DNA of 64,000 nt. Origin: Bombyx mori. Its lineage: Eukaryota > Arthropoda > Insecta > Lepidoptera > Bombycidae. The position numbers were made by a program, and so were the translations under genes. Positions 49,901 through 57,918 of this stretch are shown piece by piece. The DNA lies in NCBI RefSeq assembly GCF_030269925.1, contig NC_085116.1, forward strand, positions 8,432,001 to 8,496,000, read 5' to 3'. The notes under the pieces are model-generated. The model worked only from the letters and a program-made list of their open reading frames with translations. It was not told the DNA's origin and ran no database searches. The first letter of the stretch is position 1; each line of letters begins with the position of its first letter.

Positions 49901-52701
49901 AATTCAGGTGTAGATTGTTGTTGAGGTGCAGGACTAACTGCATTTGGAATGCTTTCATCCTTTAAATCTCTGAAAATTTCAACACAAAATTAAAATTAGA
50001 ATTAAAATTAACATTTTCCCACATATATATATGAATCTAACAAATTTTAATATTGTTTCAAAATTGTTCTTACATATTCCGTACAGACGTTTGCATTAGT
50101 GACTCAAGAAGCTGCGAAACTAAATCTTTATCTCGTGTTGCCAATAATTTTGCTGCCTCTTCAGCCACCAGTGGGTGGAAAAGTTGCGACTTGTTATTTA
50201 ATGTTGACGGTAAAGGTGTTGGAAGTGGTAACACTGGTAATACTGAAAAAACATTTAATATATACTCTGCATGTTTTGTTTAAGTTAATATATAAATATT
50301 TTATTTTTTATGAATTTGATTATTTTAAAAATAGTTTCAAAGTGTAGTGATTCAAATAATTATTTAAGCAGATAAAATCATCTATATTACTATAATTATA
50401 TTAATAATATTAATATTATTAATAATAAATAGTAATATTTTCAAATACTTCTATCTGTTTCTGTTCTGTTCTGTATCTAATCTGTTTTATAAATATATAT
50501 ACCCACAACTGAAACAATACAACTATAATAACAATAAATTGGAAATAATAAACTTTTTTAAACATTTAATTTAAAATATATAATAATTGTGTCTTGAATG
50601 TAAACGATATGGAAAATACATAAAGTGCTAAGTAAAAAGATTTTTTAAGACAACAAGACTAAGGTCTGGATCTAACAATGATAACAATGAATACAAAATA
50701 TGTCACATCACAGTGCTTTCATATAATAGACTAGCGGCCGGCCCGCTTCCGCTCCGCTCGGGTCTTTAACAAAAATTTCATCAATATTTGACATTGTTTT
50801 ATTTTATTAAATAAAAGAACACTTATTGCGGCATAAATATAATAGTTAGACATGCGGTCTCAACACTTTTTATAAATAATAATGTGTTCTACAAACTCGT
50901 AGTACATTATATTATTCTATCATCAAGTTTTCTCAGGGCATGCAATGTAAAGAATATTTTGGGTAATTTTGTACACCTTGGTTTACATTATTGGAGTTTT
51001 AGTAAGGATCCCTAATTTAAAAAAAAGAGATTATAGCCTATGTCACTCGGGAATAGTGTAGGTTCCAAACAGTGAAAGAATTTTTCAAATCGGTTCAGTA
51101 GTTTTGGAGCCTATTCAATACAAACAAACAAACAAATCTTTCCTCTTTATAATTATATATAAATATATAAATATATAATATATATAATATTGGTATAGAA
51201 GTATAAATGGCTATTACTGAAGTATGGTAATTATAAGTTTTGCTTTTTATTTTTATAAAACTTATAAACGGGATTGGCAGTGATTGACATGGCTTTGCTG
51301 CTTCAATAAGAAGATAATTAATACTGGAATACAAGGAGATTCACTTGTATGTGGGTATAAATACTGAAATGCAGCTTATTGGCAATTAGAGTTTATTACC
51401 TGAACATAGTCAAAGAAAGACAAACAAGTGGAAATCTGCGGAGTAAATCTATGTATTACATAGATTTTTTTAAATATTTGTAATTATCAAGATCTTGGTT
51501 TTAAGCGGTTATCAGAGAACATAATGTAAATGCCTCCAACCACTTCAAGATTGGTTTGGATTGGTTGGAACCACTTTAAAGTGTGTCTCAATTGTATAAT
51601 AAATATGCAAATTATTTTATGCAATTTTGGCATTTTGATTTTTGTATGTGAAGTTACTTTTTCATCACAGAAGTCAGTTACGAACATGAGTTAAATAAGT
51701 ATTTTATTATAAAACTACCAACCAAACACCAGCATCATAACTTCACTAACTATGAGTGCCTATGGTATCTTATGCTTTAGGCCACAATAATCTGTTAGAT
51801 TTTATAAGCTTAGTTGAACCTCGTTTGACACACTTTTTGCATTAAAGAAAGATAAACTAATGTTGCAGTGAAAGTATTAAAAATACAAAATTATAACCCA
51901 ACTCCAAAATCAATGAAATCTCGATTTAGAGAGATTTTAATTTTACATTTAATTTTCTCGTACATAATTTCTAGATAACATTGTTATTACTCACTCAGGT
52001 ATTGTGATAGATTCAGAATGAAATGATAGAATTAGAATCAGAATTATTCATTTAATTTCAAAGCAGCACATTCTAAACACAATGGAGTTGGTATGGAGGA
52101 GTATAGAGCAATAATTAAGACTTAAACAAGACTATGAAAGCACATGAAAGTTTTGGTTGACTGACACCAATATTACTTGACTCAAATAACTTTGTTGAAA
52201 AATAAACTGCTCTTTCATAATATCCATATGAACCAATTCATAATTCACTTCATACTATGGGTATTATCACTTTCAAGTATTAATACAAGTTGTGACAGTA
52301 ACTTTAAAGTTTGTTGAATTATGTCTGGTGAAAGAGAAGAATTAAGTAACAGTTAATTAATAACTGACATTTGATATTTAATGCTAAACATTATTTAATT
52401 TAACTGATGTATTGTGCATAATTACGAAAAATGTTTTTGATAAATTGATAACATTATAAAATTACAATTTTATAACTACATGGATATTTGATGGCAAATT
52501 TAACTTATGTTTATGCTTGAATTTTAATTAAACTACCCAAGGGCTCATGATCTATATCATCATGATTATCTTGTATTTATAATATAATTATGCTAACATG
52601 TAAATTCTGTATTTACTTAAAATAAAGTACTTACAATCTGTCAGACTAGCTACTCCTGCTAGTGTTGTAATGGGGACACTGGGAATATCCCTCTCATTCA
52701 T
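31974..52701 (-). CDS. Nipped-B: Nipped-B (NIPBL/SCC2), cohesin loader, 26 coding exons
   Basis: Nipped-B with MAU2/SCC4 loads cohesin on chromatin and stimulates its ATPase and loop extrusion; it acts in the nucleus. Coding exons, 5' to 3': 52701-52635, 50242-50074, 49969-49368, 49273-49065, 48978-48747, 47877-47716, 46851-46664, 46570-46333, 45924-45680, 44788-44549, 44296-44078, 43382-43200, 43114-42362, 42277-41957, 41876-41738, 41659-41535, 40705-40471, 40393-40239, 39526-39262, 38556-38366, 37097-36898, 36461-36338, 35980-35834, 35443-35244, 34518-34344, 32066-31974; 5877 nt, 1958 aa, phase kept throughout. The N-terminus has the VPITTLAGVASLTD block. Exon 3 codes a Gln/Ser/Pro-rich linker; later exons code the HEAT-repeat hook (FFVENVSELQL, RTKAMKCLAMIVEADPS, VSVRKRVIKIL, VVPLMEHPSE, LKEMGDVSSGM, KKYPGFIHMKA). 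The product ends in an acidic then Pro-rich tail and lacks the extra C-terminal region of the longest human isoform. Intron 11 is GC-AG. Confidence 0.96.
33301..33346. repeat. GACA/GACG microsatellite
   Basis: About eleven tetranucleotide units (cagacagacagac then ggacggacgg) inside the deleted Tc1-type element. Confidence 0.9.
33459..33590 (-). pseudogene. Transposase N-terminal remnant
   Basis: Minus-strand frame KMVLHRKVRKIIYDVYCF, parallel to the 15207-15533 remnant ([10 protein letters not shown]). It is lost after about 30 residues. Confidence 0.5.
33841..34301 (-). mobile_element. Helitron-like element interrupted by a SINE
   Basis: On the minus strand it begins TCACTACATAGTATAAAAC and ends GGCGGGTCGCTAG, flanked by A and T. 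A Bm1-like SINE at 34017-34260 splits it. In the last Nipped-B intron. Confidence 0.75.
34017..34260 (+). repeat. Bm1-like SINE nested in a Helitron
   Basis: 5' truncated at ACTGGTGG with an A tail. ATAGGGA on both sides looks like the target-site duplication. Confidence 0.9.
34555..34915 (+). mobile_element. RTE-like LINE 3' end with (GAT)n tail
   Basis: The plus strand codes an RTE-type C-terminus (a GRRRKRWSDQVSEYL-like stretch, then LGEAYVEQWTTVG and stop), immediately followed by a run of about ten GAT/GAC triplets, as usual for RTE 3' ends. In a Nipped-B intron. Confidence 0.75.
34990..35122 (+). repeat. LINE 3' tail (CAAGGGCAATA family)
   Basis: A clean copy of the tail (GGTAGGCAGCGGCTTGGCTC ... 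CTACAAGGGCAATAAAAAA). In a Nipped-B intron. Confidence 0.8.
36075..36190 (-). repeat. Old Bm1-like SINE remnant
   Basis: Diverged TTAAGC(T)G...GAGCCCATAGACATC and AAGGTTGAAATT segments in family order. In a Nipped-B intron. Confidence 0.45.
37213..37412 (+). repeat. Old Bm1-like SINE remnant
   Basis: Diverged GTGGGAGGGCGTATTATAAG, GCCCGCATGGGTAAGTAC and CACATAACACCGGAAG segments in the order of the SINE body. Confidence 0.5.
37848..38293 (+). mobile_element. Helitron-like element, copy A (TCTATACTAATATTATA type)
   Basis: Starts TCTATACTAATATTATA after an A and ends GGGCCGCTAG before a T, as Helitrons do. GAGGAAAGATTTGTTTGTTT near the start and a GC-rich 3' end (GAGCGGAGCCGGAGCGGG) are typical. 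No ORF. In Nipped-B intron 20. Confidence 0.8.
39700..40090 (-). repeat. Diverged Bm1-like SINE, near full length
   Basis: Runs from the tail (AGATGGGTGGACGAGCTTGC) to the B-box region (AATTCGAACACCGG) with many substitutions. In Nipped-B intron 18. Confidence 0.85.
40918..41175 (+). repeat. Bm1-like SINE with internal deletion
   Basis: Begins at GGCGGGTACCAATTTTTC, then jumps from GCGCGGGTACC to CCGCATTTGCGTTGTAGATG, so about 150 bp of the middle is missing. In Nipped-B intron 16. Confidence 0.85.
44866..45066 (+). repeat. Old Bm1-like SINE remnant
   Basis: Diverged CAACTTGTGAGCTCGC, GGGTAGTTATCACCATC and AATCACTTAACCACGAG segments. In Nipped-B intron 9. Confidence 0.5.
45421..45650 (-). 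repeat. Bm1-like SINE, 5' truncated
   Basis: Minus-strand copy, tail at the left, ending CCTACCACCAGTAA 30 bp before Nipped-B exon 9. Confidence 0.9.
47158..47588 (-). repeat. Bm1-like SINE, full length
   Basis: Minus-strand copy including the tRNA-like head (TTATCCTTTAGGCCACGACG at the right). In Nipped-B intron 6. Confidence 0.92.
48007..48542. mobile_element. PIF/Harbinger-like non-autonomous element, copy 1
   Basis: A 536-bp element flanked by TAA on both sides (48004-48006, 48543-48545), the family's 3-bp target duplication. Ends are GGCGGCCACTCACATGCG and an inverted partner. A short minus-strand frame (48173-48370, AYLHQKKSHKN) may be a leftover of the parent element's coding region. 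In Nipped-B intron 5. Confidence 0.8.
50731..51199 (-). mobile_element. Helitron-like element, copy B
   Basis: Inverted relative to copy A at 37848-38293 and clearly the same family (same T/G-rich start and CGAGCGGAGCGGAAGCGGG-type end). It has an expanded TATA-rich stretch near its start. In Nipped-B intron 1. Confidence 0.8.
51483..51795 (-). repeat. Ancient full-length Bm1-like SINE
   Basis: Strongly diverged, but segments keep the family order from GGTTTTAAGCGGTTATCAGA to CTTATGCTTTAGGCCACAAT (head). In Nipped-B intron 1. Confidence 0.65.
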
Positions 52702-53019
52702 TTTGATCCAACAATTTTATTTCCTCAGGTTTAATAATACTTTCCTAGAAGTTAAAAAGAAAGTCTGTGGTTCTGAACGACAAATCACACCGTACAAAAT
52801 TGTTTGCGTAGTCGCCGATTCCATTATCATTTTACTTTCCACTCACGTAACACTTGGCACATAACAGGTTGCTGTTTATCATTTGGAACCTCATCATAGT
52901 AATTGATTTTCACTAATAATTAACCAGTAACAAATCCTAAGATTGTTGTGAAAATGGGGCAGCCGTCAATTTGATGCTTTGTTGTGAGTTGTGCATCAAA
53001 ACGAAGGTCAGCGCATCTA

Positions 53020-54470
53020 AACGACACTCCCATTAGATACGAAAAACTTTCGATACTTTGTATGTAAAAGATTCCGTGTTGATATACATGAAATACTCAC
53101 AGAAACATTGCTAACTATTTGTATTTTACATAGCCAGAAAAAATTAAACATAATCTCAACATTTAGCTCAAGAAATTGCAGATTGGTGTTGCCATAAACT
53201 GTAAATTTTTTCCAGATGACGCTAGCTGTGAGGTGCATAGATTATGTTTTAGAAAATTAGACGCTACCTACATCATTTTGTAGGAACCTACTGTTAGCCT
53301 AGTCGTTTAATAGTTTTTAATATATTTTTATTAGTTAATATACTTTTATTAGCTTAATATGTATCAATTTCTCTATGTAGTGGAAATTTTCAACGTAAAA
53401 TTAATTAATAACGATGTAGTAATTGTATCCCTTTAGCGTAATTTCCTGACCAATACGACCTGAATAACAAAATCATCATCATCTTCTCCTTCGACTGTAG
53501 GGTCAGCCTTAATCTATTTAGTATGTATCTTCTCTTCGGATTCAGGTAATAATTATTTTAAATATACTAGTATGTCTTTTTAGTTGAAGTATATTTACAT
53601 TTACGTATACACATTTATTAAGTTGGTACGAGACTTGCCGAGCGGTTTCACCGGCGCTCAGTACATAATTCAGAAAGAATTAACCAAGTATTTTTTTTCC
53701 TGGATAAAGCCTTACACGATTCTCTCTGTTTTATAAAACTACCAATCGATTAGTAGACCGGCTGCTATATTAAACACAGACCGCAAACTGTCCTATTTAT
53801 TAAAGCAGATACACGCTACGTTGGCCGATTAATATCTTTTGTTTTAAGGAGCATTTAACTACATAGCTTACCAAGGTTATGAACTACGACATTCGATTCA
53901 CATACTTTCCGGTGAAAACATAATGTTATACCAAATATCATATCTAAGATAGATAACTCAATCTGTGCGTGTTAGCAAGGACGCCACCTTGGTTCCTAGA
54001 CATGGAGGTACTTTGTTAATTACCAGTAGGAAGTCAACCTCCATACTTAAACTTGATTTGTAACCTTCAATACCTAACCGTTTTAAGAGCGTGGTTCCTT
54101 CCTTCCCAATTATTATTTTTGATAATTATTTCAGGACTTATCAAGTTATTTAATTTATACTACTTTTAAAAATTAAAAGATTGAATTGAAATAATCGTAT
54201 TCTAGAATACTTCGAGGCTTCAACTGATTTTCTGTTCAATCCGTTCTCTTTCGTTTTGTGGTATCCGTCTTGGTAAAATAATTGAAAAAGGAAGGGGGAA
54301 ATAGAGTAAAATCGATGGACGTGGCCTCTCGGGAGAAGTGAACTGTTCATAAATTCCTAGCTATGATTTGTATAAAATTAAAAGGACTATATGTATGGAG
54401 CTACGCTTCTTTTGCTTTTCCAATTAGACAACCCAAAAAGTGAAATATGTCTATGATACACAGTCTATGG
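53020..54470. other. Intergenic, upstream of Nipped-B; no gene recognised
   Basis: AT-rich. Contains the likely Nipped-B promoter side (5'UTR begins above 52701), but no core promoter motif is convincing. Short ORFs lack signatures. Confidence 0.4.
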
Positions 54471-54479
54471 CTCATAATT

Positions 54480-54511
54480 TACAAAAAAAAGTAACTTTTT
54501 GGCGGGAACGC
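54480..54511 (+). repeat. Repeat D, copy 2, head
   Basis: AACTTTTTGGCGGGAACGC matches the D head at 197-214. The rest of this copy resumes at 55906, after inserted LINE sequence. Confidence 0.6.
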
Positions 54512-55055
54512 CCACTCCGTAGTATGCGCGGTAATACCAACGCCATTCACCAAATGACCCCCTTCAGCTAGCCCATAATGTTGGTCTTGAAGTGCAAATA
54601 TCTAGGCGTCATCATCACAGAGAGATGACATCCTATCCCCACATAAATGCGGTGCGCGCCTGAGCCGCGTTTCTACTCTGACGACTCTGTACGATGATTT
54701 GCAAGTGAAGTAAGTAGTCCATTAGAAATAAGGTAACTACGAAATTAGCATACGTTCTGGTCATGAATTATGCAAGTGTAGTGTTCGCTCCTATGGCCTG
54801 TACTCGCATAAACACACTACAAGTCATTCAATACCGTTGTTGCAGAATAGCCCTCAAAGCACCGTGGTGCGTGAGGAACGTAGATCTTCACTACGACCTA
54901 GAATTAGATTCAATGCGTAAGTGTCTAAACATAACGTCACAACGCTTCTTCGAAAAAGCAGTGCCACACGATCACGCTCTTAACGTGGCCGCCGGCAACT
55001 ACAAACGTGACAAACACGATCTAGATGACTAAGCGGTAAGCAGTCGTCGTAGCCA
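54512..55055 (+). mobile_element. Jockey-like LINE fragment (reverse-transcriptase C-terminus)
   Basis: The plus-strand frame at 54763-55032 codes the same ORF end as 28775-29393 (MNYASVVFAPMA, LQVIQYRCCRIAL, APWCVRNVDLHYDLELDS). Upstream, the KYLGVIITER-type segment is broken by stops. Confidence 0.75.
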
Positions 55056-55065
55056 AAAACCGTAA

Positions 55066-55190
55066 TTGTTTTTATTGCCTTTGTAGACCGACGACCATAC
55101 AGCCCACCTGATGGTAAATGATTACTGTCGCTCATGGACGTCAACAATGCCAGGGGCACAACCAAGTCGCTGCCATTGAGTTGTCTTTTT
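55066..55190 (-). repeat. LINE 3' tail (CAAGGGCAATA family)
   Basis: Minus-strand tail piece (TTTTATTGCCTTTGTAGACC ...) inside the LINE nest. Confidence 0.65.
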
Positions 55191-55195
55191 TCCCT

Positions 55196-55560
55196 ACATA
55201 TTCGCCGGTAGCCTAAGGGACTATACCAGCTACGCCCGGACGGGTAGGTGAGCTCACCGGCTCAACCTGAGAGAATTAGTTAAAACTAGCCCTAGTAAGA
55301 GCAGTGTTTCGCAGAGTCTACCACCGGATCGGAATCGCGACCCACACAGAAGATCCGGCGAGAAACTCAGTGGGCAGTGTCTATGAGTTAGTTCCGAGCT
55401 TTTCGTCGAACTCTTCGAGCCTTATCGAACTTTTCGTCATAATTGATGAGTTTCGACGAGGACGGTGACCGGTGCTTGAGCGGCCTAAAAGTACCGAGAG
55501 TGAATCCGAGGGATCCGACAAGGCATGTTTCGGGTGACGGCGGCTTTGCGTTGCCCCGTC
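55196..55560 (-). mobile_element. Jockey-like LINE 3' end, minus
   Basis: The 3'UTR of the jockey-like family (CGGCGAGAAACTCAGTGGGC) with its 3' end at the left. Head to head with the plus copy that follows. Confidence 0.7.
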
Positions 55561-55905
55561 GCGGTCGGATAATATGTCTGCAAGGCTCGTTTGAAGAAGG
55601 AATGTCGTTTTGGATCGGTGCTTTTAGGCATTCCAAGCACCGGTCACCGTTCGGATGTCCGTTCGTAGATTGCGATGAAGGGTACATCATGAAAATTAAA
55701 TCACAGATACAGTCCACTGACTTCCTCGGCGGAACTTCTTAGTGGATAGACATTCCAATCCAGTGTATTTGGTAGATACAGTGAAGCACTGCTCTTGTTA
55801 GGGCTAGTGTTCGTAAAGTCTTTGAGCTGAGCCCCGTAAGCACACCTACACGTTCAGTGAAGCTACCATATCTTGAGGTTACTACCATTAAGTAGGCAAA
55901 AAAAA
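55561..55905 (+). mobile_element. Jockey-like LINE 3' end, plus, with A tail
   Basis: An inverted match to 55196-55560 that ends in an A run at 55897-55905. Together they make a ~700-bp imperfect inverted repeat centred near 55560. Confidence 0.7.
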
Positions 55906-56310
55906 AGACGGGATCGCGAGGAACGACGTTGTGTGGATCGTTTTAGCTAATTTAGTGTTTCTTAAGGATAAAATGTGTAATAATTGTACTTTATTAATTA
56001 GTTAGCATCTCTGAAGGTGCACAAATATGGGAAAATGAAACAATACCGCTAGACGTAACTTCTCGAGTCTCTTTTAAAAAGTCCACTAGAAAAGTATTGA
56101 TAATAAACTACCATTTTATTGAGATTTTATTTCATCTCAACTCATCTCTTTTCATTTAGTTTCATCGCAATTCATTAAAGTCAAAGTCGTTAAATTAATC
56201 AACATGATCTAATTTCACTCCACATTATTTTTCATATTTTAAAAGATTAAAAGAAAAATAAGACTTGGCTCAAAAGTTTCGTAACCAGGCAAAAAACCTT
56301 TTTAAAAACA
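55906..56310 (+). repeat. Repeat D, copy 2, main part
   Basis: Continues D from CGCGAGG, with the AAGTGCACAAATATGGG-like and AAGACTTGGCTC segments. No ORF. Confidence 0.75.
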
Positions 56311-56414
56311 CCTTAGTTCCTATCTTTATTTACCAAAGAGGGACATAAAAAGCAGGGAACATAATTGAAATATTGTGTGTATACCTAATTTATGATTTTA
56401 TTTATTTGCATTTG

Positions 56415-56440
56415 CAGGGACTTTTTGGCGGGAACGCGAG
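56415..56440 (+). repeat. Repeat D, copy 3, head
   Basis: CTTTTTGGCGGGAACGCGAG, the D head up to CGCGAG; the copy resumes at 57245 with the same CGCGAG. Confidence 0.75.
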
Positions 56441-57244
56441 TTTTTTTTTTCTACCTAAGTTGATAGCCTTAAGAGGCTATATCAGCGTCGCCTTAACTAG
56501 TAGGTGAGCTCACGGGGCTCAAACCTGATGACGTTGCTAACACGAACCCTAGCAAGAGGCATGCTTCGCAGAATCTACCACCGGATCGGAAACACGACCC
56601 ACTGAGAAGATCCGGCGGGAAACTCAGTGGGCTGTGTCTGTGGTTTAATTTACTCGCCGAGCCCTTTGTCGTAATGCCGGCAACTGACATGCGCGCAAAT
56701 ATTCGTACATTGTACGAATGTTTGCGCGCATGTGAAGGGCCGTCAAACATTCATTCGCAAACCTAGCGGCTGTGCAAATGGGTTCGCATACTCAATTTGC
56801 GAACCCGTTTGCGCTTCCTCCTACACTGGTTTACGAATGTCTCACGAATTTCTCCTCCTTTTTAATTCGTCAATAGAACATTGAAAAGAAAAAGAGTTTT
56901 GAATTCTTTCCCAGACATCATTAACAGCCATGCTGTTTTTATGGTATTTCTTTTGATGAAGATACGCTACACAGTAGACGTCACGAACTATGAAAATGGC
57001 GATACGTCCGTTACCTTCGCAATCGTCGGCGCAACCGGGCAAGCGAATGTGTAGGAGACTACGCGAAGGTTCGAGGTTCGCGCGCTTTGATGTCTGTTAA
57101 AAAACCGATATAGCTTGGAAAACCACGAATGCAGCGAAAACTTTGCATAATCATTCGCAAATGTCGTCCTACACTTGCGGGTTTGCGTATTCGAGCGCAT
57201 GTGAGTGACCGGTGTAAGCGACGGGTTTGACGAAAACGATGAAT
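56441..57244 (-). mobile_element. Jockey-like LINE 3' piece inserted in repeat D
   Basis: Starts with a T run (the A tail on the minus strand) and carries the family 3'UTR. CGCGAG flanks both sides (56435-56440, 57245-57250). It is itself split by the PIF element at 56675-57214. Confidence 0.82.
56675..57214. mobile_element. PIF/Harbinger-like non-autonomous element, copy 2
   Basis: 540 bp, same family and orientation as 48007-48542. TAA duplicated on both sides (56672-56674, 57215-57217). Removing it restores the LINE sequence seen at 62250-62275. Confidence 0.85.
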
Positions 57245-57710
57245 CGCGAGGAGTGAAGTTGTGTGATTTGTTTTATTTTGTCTATTTAGTATTTCTGCAG
57301 GTTTAAATGTGTAATATCGGTGGTTTATTAACTGTTTAATATCTGTGAAAGTGCACAAATGTGAGAAAATGAAACAAAGCCGCTGGACGTAGCTTCTCAG
57401 GATCCTCTAAAAAGTCCACTGAAAAATTCTTAATAAGCGATCACCATTTTACTGAGATGATATTTCATACTATATCATCTCATTTCATTTAAATTCATCC
57501 CAGATGATTAATGTCTCAAATCAATCGTCTTCATTTCATTTCATTTCACTCCATATTATCATTTTTCATAAAAATATATCATATCATCTCATCTCATTTC
57601 AGTTCATTTCATGCCATGCCATGCCATGTTTCATATTAATCAACTTAATTTCATTTCATAATATCATTTTTCATAAAAAAATAATATAAAAGATTAGGCT
57701 GTATGGTGTG
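57245..57710 (+). repeat. Repeat D, copy 3, main part, with CATTT-rich tail
   Basis: Same order of segments as 200-500, ending in a degenerate (TCATT)n stretch at 57480-57680. Confidence 0.8.
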
Positions 57711-57918
57711 ATACCTTTGCCTTTCCATTTGGAAAAATAAAAATACGTTACGTAGATAATCTGTGGAATGGTCGATGACCCTTGTCTTTAGGTTTAAAAT
57801 ATTGTGTATTGTTTGGACCCTTGCCTATCTACAATTTAATTTAAAAAATACCTAAATTTTATTATCACTGCATATACAAAAATAATATAATAAATATAAC
57901 GTTTTCTCCATTTATAAA

